DNA from: Pedobacter ginsengisoli
GTDB taxonomy: Bacteria > Bacteroidota > Bacteroidia > Sphingobacteriales > Sphingobacteriaceae
Assembly: GCF_002736205.1 (NCBI RefSeq)
Contig: NZ_CP024091.1
Location: forward strand, 4,771,555-4,835,554
DNA length: 64,000 bases
Reading direction: 5' to 3'
Numbering within the stretch: the stretch's first letter is position 1; every line of letters begins with the position of its first letter. Position numbers and translations under genes: made by a program. A model generated the notes under the pieces. That model did not search any database, was not told the DNA's origin, and worked only from the letters and a program-made list of their open reading frames with translations. Positions 53,327 through 62,015 of this stretch are shown here, in pieces.

Positions 53327-53708
53327 GCTATACGCACTTATGCACGGTAAATGTCCTCATTGCAGAAGAGGAGATATTTTTACCGGAAGCCTTTATGGTT
53401 TTAATGTACAGCAGACTAATACGATTTGTGGGCATTGCGGCCAACGCTTTGAAATAGAACCTGGTTATTTTTACGCAGCCATGTATGTAAGCTATGCAAT
53501 GAATTGTGCAGAAATGATTGCATTGGGTATTGCAACTTATGTATTGTCGGGAGGAAATCTTGAGTTCGAATCTTTATGGCTATATCTTACTGTAATCTTT
53601 ACGGGCTGTTTAATTTTGGCACCCTTTAATTATCGTTATTCCCGAGTGATTTTATTACATTGGCTTTCTCCAAAAATAAAGTACGATGCCAATTACGATA
53701 AGCCATGA
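53310..53708 (+). CDS. DUF983 protein
   Basis: The 132-residue protein has an N-terminal zinc ribbon (KCPHCRRGDIF, then ICGHCGQRFEIEPGYFYAAM) and two membrane helices. This layout is the DUF983 family, often found close to cytochrome oxidase genes. Its function is unknown. It overlaps the preceding gene by 17 bp and the next by 4 bp (ATGA). Confidence 0.9.
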   Translation: MQKTSKLYALMHGKCPHCRRGDIFTGSLYGFNVQQTNTICGHCGQRFEIEPGYFYAAMYVSYAMNCAEMIALGIATYVLSGGNLEFESLWLYLTVIFTGCLILAPFNYRYSRVILLHWLSPKIKYDANYDKP

Positions 53709-54367
53709 TTAAGCCAGAAACACTTACTTTTATAAAAGATGTAGCTCAAAATAACAACCGTGAATGGTTTGCAGAGAACAAGAGCAGATATGAGACAGCG
53801 AAAGCAGACGTATTGGTTTTTATTGATCAGCTAATACCGAAGTTAGCAGTCATAGATCCAGAATTTTCTATTGATACCCCAGCTAAAAAGTGTTTATTAC
53901 GAATTTATCGGGATGTTCGTTTTAGCAAAAATAAAGATCCATACAAAAATAATTTTGGCATTTCGTTTAACATTAAAGGAAGCAATATACATGGCCCTGG
54001 ATACTATCTTCATATCCAGCCCGGAGAGTGCTTTCTTGCTGCTGGATTTTGGATGCCAGAGGCTCAGGTTTTAAAAAGTCTAAGAGAAGAGATAGATTAC
54101 AACAGTTCTGAATTTTTGAGTATAGTTGATGATAAAAGTTTTAAAAGCATTTTTAATTTAAGCCAGGTGGATAAGCTAAAAAATGCTCCAAAGGGATATG
54201 ATACCGAACATCCTCAAATAGAGTTTTTAAAACTTAAAAGTTTTATTGCAGTTTGTCCTTTAAAGGATGATGAGTTTTTAAAACAAGGAATCGTTGATAA
54301 GTTGAAAACTGCTTTTGAAAGTGTTTATCCTTTTGTTCTATTTTTGAGAAACGCAGTAGCGCAATAA
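53705..54367 (+). CDS. DUF2461 (TIGR02453) family protein
   Basis: The 220-residue cytoplasmic protein has DVAQNNNREWFAENKSRYE near the N terminus, CLLRIYRDVRFSKNKDPYK and YYLHIQPGECFLAAGFWMPE, all hallmarks of DUF2461. The function is unknown. It is translationally coupled to the DUF983 gene and followed by a hairpin. Confidence 0.92.
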   Translation: MIKPETLTFIKDVAQNNNREWFAENKSRYETAKADVLVFIDQLIPKLAVIDPEFSIDTPAKKCLLRIYRDVRFSKNKDPYKNNFGISFNIKGSNIHGPGYYLHIQPGECFLAAGFWMPEAQVLKSLREEIDYNSSEFLSIVDDKSFKSIFNLSQVDKLKNAPKGYDTEHPQIEFLKLKSFIAVCPLKDDEFLKQGIVDKLKTAFESVYPFVLFLRNAVAQ

Positions 54368-54381
54368 ATTTTCAGGAAAAA

Positions 54382-54425
54382 CGTATAGTGTTAAAACTTT
54401 AATTGATGGGCTATACGGATTTTCT
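54382..54425 (+). terminator. Hairpin terminator after the DUF2461 gene
   Basis: CGTATAG (54382-54388) and CTATACG (54411-54417) form a 7-bp stem with a 22-nt loop, followed by GATTTTCTT. It ends the oxidase-accessory gene cluster. Confidence 0.45.
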
Positions 54426-54449
54426 TACTCACTAAATTATAACACATTA

Positions 54450-55292
54450 ATGAAAAAAATTAGCTTATTCCTATTCGTAGGGCTTCTTGCAAATGCATTT
54501 AGTTCCTGTGTTGTTCTATCACCCAAAAAATATAAATCATTATTAGCCACACAAGATTCTTTGAGGACAGGCTGGGGCGAATCACAATTAAAGAATGAAA
54601 ATCTGGAAAGTTTGATCGCAAGATTAAGAAAGGATACTACAGGCTTAAGTAGTGCATTAAATGATTTGAAGGGCAAGTACTCTGAAATGGATAGCAATTA
54701 TGCCAAGCTAAAGAATAATAGTTCTACTGAGATCAGCAAACTTTCTAATGATTTAAAAAAGCGAGAACAGCGCTTAAAAGAAGTTGAAGAAATCTTACGT
54801 AAACGTGATGAGGCTACAAACCAGTTAAAGGAAAAGCTGCAACAGGCACTTTTAGGATTTACTAAAAATGGATTAACTGTAGAGATTAGAAATGGTAAAG
54901 TATATGTTTCCCTTACTGATAAGCTGTTATTTCCTTCAGGAAGTATTATCATTGATGAGAAAGGTAAACAGGCCTTAAGTCAGCTTGCAGATGTATTGAA
55001 GCAGCAACCAGAAATAAATATTGCTGTTGAGGGACATACTGACTCTCAGAAAATTACGAACTTAGGACAAATTAAAGACAATTGGGACTTAAGTGTTTTG
55101 CGATCAACATCAGTAGTACGTTATTTGACAGAAGTAAGCAAAGTTGAGAGTGTACGTATGACGGCAACCGGAAAGGGAGAATTTCAACCTTTGAATGCCA
55201 ATACAACAGCAGAGGGAAGAAGTAAGAATCGAAGAATTGAGATTGTACTTTCCCCTAAATTGGACGAGTTGTATGATTTGATTAAACAATAG
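54450..55292 (+). CDS. OmpA-family peptidoglycan-binding lipoprotein with coiled coil
   Basis: The 280-residue protein has a lipobox (FSSC, about residue 20) and a coiled coil from about residue 45 to 130, rich in Leu, Lys and Glu. A C-terminal OmpA domain has INIAVEGHTDSQKI, NWDLSVLRSTSVVRYL, RMTATGKGEFQPL and GRSKNRRIEIVL, where Asp and Arg bind diaminopimelate. It tethers the outer membrane to peptidoglycan. It is a single-gene unit with a strong terminator. Confidence 0.93.
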   Translation: MKKISLFLFVGLLANAFSSCVVLSPKKYKSLLATQDSLRTGWGESQLKNENLESLIARLRKDTTGLSSALNDLKGKYSEMDSNYAKLKNNSSTEISKLSNDLKKREQRLKEVEEILRKRDEATNQLKEKLQQALLGFTKNGLTVEIRNGKVYVSLTDKLLFPSGSIIIDEKGKQALSQLADVLKQQPEINIAVEGHTDSQKITNLGQIKDNWDLSVLRSTSVVRYLTEVSKVESVRMTATGKGEFQPLNANTTAEGRSKNRRIEIVLSPKLDELYDLIKQ

Positions 55293-55310
55293 TGTTATAG
55301 ACTTTGAACC

Positions 55311-55345
55311 CAAAATGCCCTGTTAAATATTAACAGGGCATTTTG
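55311..55345. terminator. Intrinsic terminator after the OmpA lipoprotein gene
   Basis: The 16-bp arms CAAAATGCCCTGTTAA and TTAACAGGGCATTTTG pair perfectly around a 3-nt centre. It lies 18 bp after the stop codon and can act for the plus strand, and partly for the convergent rfbC. Confidence 0.88.
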
Positions 55346-55393
55346 TTGAAGCCAGATCCATAAGCTTAGGACCACTGAAGATCAAGAAAGCGT

Positions 55394-55948
55394 TTAAAAA
55401 GGATTATCGAAATCTTTGAAAGCTGGTAATACCAGATCTTTTTCAGAGAGCAAAAGTTCTTCCTCTGGAATGCTGCTATTCCAGTTGATGTCGATATCAG
55501 CGTCATTCCAGATTACTCCGATTTCGGAAGCTTTATCATAATAATTAGTTACTTTGTAAGTGAAAATTGTATCATTTTCTAGAGTTAAAAAGCCGTGTAA
55601 AAATCCTGGAGGAATCCATAATTGTTTATGGTTATCGCCACTCAGTTCCAAACTAAAATATTGGCCATAGGTGTCAGATTGCTTTCTAATATCAACTGCT
55701 ATATCTAAAACTTTTCCTTGTAAAACTCGCACCAATTTACCCTGTTCAAATGGGTTCCGTTGAGCGTGAAGTCCACGTAAAGCACCTTTTTGAGAAAAGG
55801 ATTGATTGTCTTGGACAAAGTTAGCATCGATGCCTGCTTCGGAAAACAACTTTGAATTGTAGCTTTCGTAAAAATATCCACGATTGTCTTTCCAAACCTT
55901 GGGCTCAATAACCAAAAGGCCGGCAATGGGGGTCTCTGTAATATTCAT
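55394..55948 (-). CDS. rfbC: dTDP-4-dehydrorhamnose 3,5-epimerase
   Basis: The 184-residue protein is at family length. DNRGYFYESYNSKLFSEAG and FVQDNQSFSQKGALRGLHAQ contain the substrate site, with the catalytic His in RGLH. VLDIAVDIRKQSDTYGQ and LWIPPGFLHGFLTLENDT complete the cupin. It epimerises dTDP-4-keto-6-deoxyglucose on the way to dTDP-rhamnose. No other rhamnose gene is adjacent; it follows the DUF4286 gene by 8 bp. Confidence 0.95.
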   Translation of the reverse strand: MNITETPIAGLLVIEPKVWKDNRGYFYESYNSKLFSEAGIDANFVQDNQSFSQKGALRGLHAQRNPFEQGKLVRVLQGKVLDIAVDIRKQSDTYGQYFSLELSGDNHKQLWIPPGFLHGFLTLENDTIFTYKVTNYYDKASEIGVIWNDADIDINWNSSIPEEELLLSEKDLVLPAFKDFDNPF

Positions 55949-55956
55949 AAATGGGG

Positions 55957-56259
55957 TTAAGCAATATATTCCATCAGGGAGGTAAATGATACCTGCTGAT
56001 TTTGAAAATTAATATTTACCTCAGCTATTAGAGCAGACGCAAATTTATTCTGATATTCTAAGAAATTATCCATGTCTTCGACAACATATTGTGAACAGTA
56101 TGTTACACCTTCATTTGGTGAGTCAACTACTTTTAGAAGCCGGTTTGAAATAAATAATCCGGTTTGCATTACTTGTGGGATATGGATTTCCTGCATCCAT
56201 TGAAGCCAGCGATCTGCTGAGCTATCCTCGATAATTGTGGTTACATTATATAATAACAT
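55957..56259 (-). CDS. DUF4286 protein
   Basis: The 100-residue cytoplasmic protein is of the DUF4286 family: MLLYNVTTIIEDSSADRWLQ, WMQEIHIPQVMQTGLF and YCSQYVVEDMDNFLEYQ. The fold is ferredoxin-like and the function unknown. It has its own promoter immediately after the TPR gene's stop and is cotranscribed with rfbC. Confidence 0.88.
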   Translation of the reverse strand: MLLYNVTTIIEDSSADRWLQWMQEIHIPQVMQTGLFISNRLLKVVDSPNEGVTYCSQYVVEDMDNFLEYQNKFASALIAEVNINFQNQQVSFTSLMEYIA

Positions 56260-56263
56260 GGTG

Positions 56264-56271
56264 CAAAGATA
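56264..56271 (-). promoter_or_regulatory. -7 promoter element for the DUF4286-rfbC operon
   Basis: The minus strand reads TATCTTTG, an exact TAnnTTTG match, ending 4 bp before the DUF4286 ATG and starting 3 bp after the TPR gene's stop. A leaderless transcript is implied. Confidence 0.45.
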
Positions 56272-56274
56272 AAA

Positions 56275-58083
56275 CTATGTACCAATATTATCTCCACGAA
56301 GTTTTCTAAAACGTTTACGTGCTTCCGTGGTAAACATACTGCCAGGGTAATCGCTAATTAGCTTCTGGTACAGGGTTTTAGCTTCCTCGTTATTCTTTAG
56401 GTTTTTCTCATATAGGTCTGCCAATGTAAATAGAGCATCATCAGCCCAGAGACTATTGCTTTGTTGGGCTATAAGTTCTTTAAGAACCTTAACAGCATTG
56501 TTTATATCATTGGTTTTAATGTATATTCTTGATTTTGCCATTAATATATCATCTGCTAAACCATTATCGGGAAATTTGATTGCAATGCTGTCCAGTTTTC
56601 CAAGAGCTTTTGTAGGAAGATTTCTAAATTGAAGCATCTCGGCGTCGGCATACATTTTTAGTGCATTGCTATCGATTTTAGACTGTAGATTATCTGAAAT
56701 CATTAAACTCAAATTCAATGCATCATTAGCAATTAATTGAGATGTTGATGCTTTTAAAACATCAGCCTGTGATTTAGCGTAGGCAAAATTACCTTGATAA
56801 AAGGAAAGTTTTGCTGAGCGGAAGTGAGCCTCATTTCCTACAGCCTGATTTTCAAATTGCTTAGCTACTTGTTCATAAATTAAAAAGGCTTCCCAAGGTT
56901 GCTGCGTCAAGATATAGATATCTCCAAGTTCAAGTTTCATTTGCCCAGTTTCTGTAGCTGATAGGCCAGAGATGGTTAATGCATCTTCTAAAGTTTTTTC
57001 GGCTGAGCTTAAATCATTAAGGAAGTATGCTTGTAAATTAGCTAGTTTCTTCATTGCAAAAACTGTTTGAACAGTTTTTCCATACTCAGAAATTATCTGA
57101 GTGTATTCTGTAGAAAGATCAGTAATTGCTTTTTTGTCATACTGTCCTGCAATTACCAACTGATACTTTGCATCTATCATTTCCACCTTTGCAGGCAAAA
57201 AGTATGGATTCCCCTTCCCTTTACTTATAAGATATTCAAAGGCTTTTATAGCAGTAGTATAGGCCTGATTGGCAACGAAAGTATTGGCCGCGTTGAACAG
57301 TATACCTCCATCATCTTTAATACGTTTATCCTGAGCTATTAATTGCCTTAATGCCAATTCATATTCTTGCTGCTGGAGATATTGCCAAATTAAAAGTTTG
57401 GTATAAATTTCAGTTTGAGGTTCTTTCTGTATTTTTTTTAGTAATGCAGACTGCAAAATGAGGTAATCGGCATTGTCTTCAAAAATTGTAGATAACACAC
57501 TTTCTGCCTGTGGCAATAATTCAGGCATTTGCCCAAGTGCATTTATATATTCCTGTACAAGCATATTCTTATCCTTTTTAAAGCGATATATACTTAAGAG
57601 TTCGTAAGTGAAAATCTTTTCATTATTCAAAACCTTCCTCCCTTGTAAGAAGGTAGATATGGCCAGGTCATAGGCCTGAAAACTATAAAATATATTAGCC
57701 ACCTCTCTGATTTTAAATTCATCAGCTGGTAGATTGTTCAACGTTTCTGCATATGCTTTATTTGCTGCATCTATTTGTCCCTTTTCCTGATAAACACGAG
57801 CAAGGGCCATGGTATAATGTAAGTTTTTTGGGTTTTGCTTAACTAGTCTCTTTGCTATCCTTTCAGCGTCTTCCAATTTTTTAAGCTTAATAAGGGAGGT
57901 ATACCAGAGATCAAAATAAGTATCATTCTTAGTTGAATTGAACAATTTTTCCAGTAAAACAGAGGCTTCGTGATACTGTCCCTGCTGGTAATATTGAAAT
58001 GCTAGTCCTTCATCAACATTGCCTTGAGCTAAAGAAAGAAAGCTAGAATAACAAAAGAATAAGATTAGGATTAACTTTCTCAT
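56275..58083 (-). CDS. Exported tetratricopeptide repeat protein
   Basis: The 602-residue protein has a signal peptide (residues 1-20, ending LSLAQG). The rest is helical repeats of about 34 residues with TPR spacing, for example AFQYYQQGQYHEASVLLEKL, LARVYQEKGQIDAANKAYAE and, near the end, LYQKLISDYPGSMFTTEARK. It is probably a periplasmic scaffold. TPR proteins of this kind occur in cell-envelope and secretion complexes; no specific partner can be read. Confidence 0.88.
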   Translation of the reverse strand: MRKLILILFFCYSSFLSLAQGNVDEGLAFQYYQQGQYHEASVLLEKLFNSTKNDTYFDLWYTSLIKLKKLEDAERIAKRLVKQNPKNLHYTMALARVYQEKGQIDAANKAYAETLNNLPADEFKIREVANIFYSFQAYDLAISTFLQGRKVLNNEKIFTYELLSIYRFKKDKNMLVQEYINALGQMPELLPQAESVLSTIFEDNADYLILQSALLKKIQKEPQTEIYTKLLIWQYLQQQEYELALRQLIAQDKRIKDDGGILFNAANTFVANQAYTTAIKAFEYLISKGKGNPYFLPAKVEMIDAKYQLVIAGQYDKKAITDLSTEYTQIISEYGKTVQTVFAMKKLANLQAYFLNDLSSAEKTLEDALTISGLSATETGQMKLELGDIYILTQQPWEAFLIYEQVAKQFENQAVGNEAHFRSAKLSFYQGNFAYAKSQADVLKASTSQLIANDALNLSLMISDNLQSKIDSNALKMYADAEMLQFRNLPTKALGKLDSIAIKFPDNGLADDILMAKSRIYIKTNDINNAVKVLKELIAQQSNSLWADDALFTLADLYEKNLKNNEEAKTLYQKLISDYPGSMFTTEARKRFRKLRGDNIGT

Positions 58084-58398
58084 TTGGGCTGGGTTATCAA
58101 AAGAGTCTCTAAAGTAGTGAATTGAATTCTAATTTCCTTTCCATATGTAAAAACATAAATGCGTATTTTAAATGTTACTCAGACAATATTTTCGATTGTT
58201 TAACATTTATTTTCTTTGGTTATGAGGTTATTATTGATTTCAGGACTTTAGAAGGTTGTTTCTAAGTAAATGATGGTTCATATTAGTTAAATATTTATTT
58301 TAACTTAAGCATATTGAAACGGCGTTTAAGGTAACAATATTGGTGTAAACTCATTTACACTGGCAGGGGTTCCGTAGCTTTGTAAGCAGAAAAATGAT
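58084..58398. other. Intergenic region between divergent TPR and S9-like genes
   Basis: The 315 bp hold no gene I can support; they are A/T-rich. Two signals lie at the right end: the dyad at 58343-58360 and the -7 element at 58375. No clear TAnnTTTG was found for the TPR gene on the minus strand. Confidence 0.7.
58343..58382 (+). promoter_or_regulatory. Promoter with overlapping operator-like dyad for the S9-like/two-component operon
   Basis: The exact -7 element TAGCTTTG (58375-58382) lies 16 bp before the ATG. Upstream, GTGTAAA-CTCA-TTTACAC (58343-58360) is a perfect 7-bp dyad covering the -33 region, where a regulator could bind. Confidence 0.5.
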
Positions 58399-60293
58399 AT
58401 GGTTGTATTTAGAAAGTGTTTTTTTCTTTTCTTATTATTCTTTACTCTAGCCTGTTCACAAAGGGAAGGAGTAAGAGTTATGCCTATCGACGATTTTTTT
58501 AAATCGCAAAATAGGATAGGCTATAGGATTTCACCGGATGCAAGAAATTTATCATATCTGAAATTAGAGGGGAGGAATCAAAATCTGTATGTTGAGGATA
58601 TTGAGACGGGTAAAGGAAAAAAGATAACCCAGTTAAAGGAGAAGAGCATTATCTTTTATTTTTGGGTAAGTAAAGATGAGTTGATTTATTATAAAGAAAC
58701 AGATCCTGCAAGAAGACTTTCTGATATATTCATTATTGATAAAGATGGAAATAATGAGCGGCAACTATCTAATAATAAAAAGAGTAGGATTAGGGTTTTG
58801 GATGATCAATTGATGGACGATAAATATCTACTGGTCTCATCTAACAGACGCGATTCAACAGTTTTTGATGTTTACCGTTTAAATGTTCGTAACGGGGAAA
58901 TGGAGATGGCTGCAAAAAATCCTGGAAATATTACGGATTGGACAACGGATTCTGAAGGTAAACTAAGATTGGCAACAAGCAGTGATGGTGTAAATGAGAC
59001 ATTACTATATAGAGAAAGCGAAAATGAGGCTTTTAAACCAATAGTAACTAATAACTTTAAAAATACGTTAAGACCTATAGCATTTGCAAAAAATAAGCTT
59101 AGCATTATTTACGCTATTTCTAATGTTAACCGTGATAAAGGAGCATTAGTGGAGATTGACTGCAAGACAGGGAAGGAGATTAAAGTATTGTTTGGAAGTG
59201 AAACTATAAATATTACCGATGCTCAATATTCCAGAAAAAAACAGAAAATGTCCTTCGTTGTATATGAAACCTGGAAAAAGGAAAAGCATTTTCTGGATGA
59301 TTCTGTAAAATTAATTTACAATAATCTTGATAAATTATTACCTAAAACAGAGACTAGAATAATTGACAGGGATAAAGCAGAAACCGTTTTCATAGTAAGA
59401 TCATTTACTGATCGTAACCCTGGATCGTACTATCTTTATTTTTCTGAGCCTAGAAAAATACGAAAGTTGAGTGATTTCAATTCAGCTATTAATGAAAAGG
59501 AAATGTGCGAGATGAAACCTATCAGCTTTATATCAAGGGATGGACTGAGAATACATGGGTATTTAACTTTGCCTTTATACAAAAAAGCAGAGGGTTTGCC
59601 TGTGGTAGTACTGCCTCATGATGGCCCGGTTGCGAGAAATATTTGGGGGTATAATCCCGAAGTACAGTTTCTTGCAAATAGAGGTTATGCCGTTTTTCAA
59701 GTGAATTACAGAGGATCTACCGGATATGGAAAGGCTTTTATGACCGCTGGATTTAAAGAATGGGGATGTAAAATACAACATGATATTAATGATGGTGTTA
59801 AATGGTTGATTAGCGAAAAAATTGCAGATCCTAAAAGGATTGGAATATATGGAAGTGGCTTTGGTGGATATATTGCACTTAATGGTTTGTACTCGGAGAA
59901 CAAGACTTATGCATGTGGTGCTTCAAATTCGGCGATCATTAATTTATTTGCTTATTTAAAATCAATACCGCCATTTTTAAAGCCGAAACTCCAAATGTAT
60001 TACGAAGTTATAGGTAATCCTTTAACTGATGTAGATAGAATGCGTCAGTCTCTTCGCCTTTGTTTCAGGTGGATAGGATAGAGAAACCCTTGTTTATTGC
60101 CCAAAACACTAAAGATCCGAATATAAATGCCCGTGAAACAATACAGTTCGTTAAAAACCTTCAAAAGCGGAATATAAACGTAACTTATTTGGAAAATGAT
60201 GGCGATCCATTCAATAGTAAAAATGACGAGGGTAGACAAAAACTCTATACTGCCCTTGAGTCATTTTTAGAAGTTAACCTAAAAAAGAAGTAA
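58399..60293 (+). pseudogene. S9-family (prolyl oligopeptidase-like) lipoprotein without catalytic Ser/His, one-base frameshift
   Basis: A lipobox (FFTLAC, Cys19) precedes a beta-propeller (about residues 25-350) and an alpha/beta-hydrolase domain. Normal relatives have YGGSYGGY; here it is YGSGFGGY, so the nucleophile Ser is Gly487. The His site EGHGF reads DGDPF; only the Asp region (NTKDPNIN) remains. Translation in the first frame ends at 60081. Restoring one G at 60048 (CAG TCT to CAG GTC TCT) continues as RQVSSPLFQVDRIEKPLFIA and on to 60293, about 631 residues. It is therefore a pseudo-peptidase by sequence, further affected by a frameshift that may be a sequencing error. The histidine kinase gene starts 10 bp later. 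Confidence 0.8.
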
Positions 60294-60303
60294 ATTCAAC
60301 CTC

Positions 60304-61971
60304 ATGTCTTCAGAGAAGAAAAGCGGTTATCGTAAGAATTTTCCCTTAATACTCACTTTCATCATCTTGATGCTAGTGCTGTTTATGTTGTCGCTTTTGT
60401 TAGCTTATAGGTTTAGCACAAAATATATTGAAAACCAATTTGTCTCTGAAAAAGTAAATGTGCTTGAACAAAGCATTAGGCCGTACAACGATTTCTTTCA
60501 AAAAAAACTACCCGAGGTTTCCTATTATAATGGTTATTTGGACTCTGCAACTGCATCCAATTTTGTTGATACTGTATTGCTGGAATATCCATTTGTTTCT
60601 AAGGTTGTATTTTATGATTCAGAAGTTAAAAACACTCCGGTAACAGATGGCCTAAATATCGGAAGGTTCTCATTCGGCCCCAAGAGTATTTACCAGTTCG
60701 GAAGTCTTGTTCCGATGGATTCCGTTAAGCTTTTTTCTAGGGATAATACTCATAATTTTATTGCAGGAGATGATTTTAATGCTCTTGCATTAAAACTGGT
60801 TACTTACATTGAAAGTTTGGATACCAGTAGGGTGCCCAGTCAGGATGAGTTGTTTAGTAACTTTAGCAATGTACGATCCAACAAGATCACCTACTTGAAT
60901 ATACCGAGGATGGATGATCTGAAAATGTACAAAACAATGATGAGAAGGGCTTTAAATCCGCAGCCAATTTATCAGCAGGATATGCTTTCCTTTCAATTGG
61001 ATCCATATAAGATTAAGATCATTAACTCAAGACCGTTACTTTATCAGTATATAAAAATTGAACCTTTAACCTACGATCCTCTTGAAACATCTTCATTATA
61101 TGTAACTACCGAGATAACATTGCCAGGACCATTTTCAGATTATAAACTTTATTTTATTTCTTCCAAGTCATTTATTGATAAAGAAATTCTTAGTTATTTT
61201 TTGCCAATAGCTTTAGGGGTCTTGTTGTTTTACAGCATATTAGTGTTGGTAGCGTTTCTTATCTACAGAAATCTAAACATTAATCAGAAGATGTTTAAAC
61301 TGCAGTATGATTTTATGAATAATCTTACCCATGAGTTTAAAACCCCGGTAAGTGTAATTAAGATTGCTGGAAATAATATTAAAAGTGCTTCAAATCTTAC
61401 AGATAGAGAATTAAAACTTTATGGGAAAATTCTTGATGAAGAGGCTGATAAACTGAATGGTTTAATGAATAAGCTACTCGCTTTTACCCAAATAGAGAAT
61501 AAGGCCATTCAATTAAACTCGGAGAAAGTTAATATTACTGATTTTATTGAAAGTACAGTTGAATCTCACCGACTAAAGCATCCAGATTTTGACTTTACTT
61601 TTGATGTGAGCGGATTCAAATCTTTTGTTACTGATCCGGTACTATTGGGGAGTTTGTTTGATAACCTGGCAGAAAATGCATATAAGTATTCGCCTATACA
61701 ACGGAAACGCCTTCACATTTCTGCCAGACTGATTAAAGGGAAAGTAGTTTTCAGATTTACAGATCAGGGGATAGGGATTCCTTCCTCAGAAATTAATAAT
61801 ATATTTAAAAAGTTTTTCCGCATACAAAACCAGTACAACCAAAATGGAAGCGTTGGTCTGGGTTTGGCTTTCTGTAAGGAACTTGTTAACTTTATGAGTG
61901 GCGAGATTACAGTAAAAAGTAAGGTTGATAAAGGAACAGAGTTTAAAATTGTATTGCCATATAATGATTAA
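60304..61971 (+). CDS. Membrane sensor histidine kinase
   Basis: The 555-residue protein has membrane segments at about 14-36 and 300-322, with a large periplasmic sensor region between them that I do not recognise. The cytoplasmic kinase has the phospho-acceptor His343 in NNLTHEFKTP, the N box SLFDNLAENAYKYSP, the G1 box FRFTDQGIGIPSSE and the G2 box GSVGLGLAFC. It autophosphorylates on signal and passes the phosphate to the response regulator encoded 44 bp downstream. A pseudo-peptidase lipoprotein gene precedes it by 10 bp. Confidence 0.94.
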   Translation: MSSEKKSGYRKNFPLILTFIILMLVLFMLSLLLAYRFSTKYIENQFVSEKVNVLEQSIRPYNDFFQKKLPEVSYYNGYLDSATASNFVDTVLLEYPFVSKVVFYDSEVKNTPVTDGLNIGRFSFGPKSIYQFGSLVPMDSVKLFSRDNTHNFIAGDDFNALALKLVTYIESLDTSRVPSQDELFSNFSNVRSNKITYLNIPRMDDLKMYKTMMRRALNPQPIYQQDMLSFQLDPYKIKIINSRPLLYQYIKIEPLTYDPLETSSLYVTTEITLPGPFSDYKLYFISSKSFIDKEILSYFLPIALGVLLFYSILVLVAFLIYRNLNINQKMFKLQYDFMNNLTHEFKTPVSVIKIAGNNIKSASNLTDRELKLYGKILDEEADKLNGLMNKLLAFTQIENKAIQLNSEKVNITDFIESTVESHRLKHPDFDFTFDVSGFKSFVTDPVLLGSLFDNLAENAYKYSPIQRKRLHISARLIKGKVVFRFTDQGIGIPSSEINNIFKKFFRIQNQYNQNGSVGLGLAFCKELVNFMSGEITVKSKVDKGTEFKIVLPYND

Positions 61972-62015
61972 TTTACATTATAGGATTGTACTTATATTGA
62001 AATAAATAAAAAATT

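Noticed and set aside
53146-53457. Plus-strand 103-codon frame
   Set aside because: It is an out-of-frame reading across the CxxC protein and DUF983, both of which have coherent motifs in their own frames.
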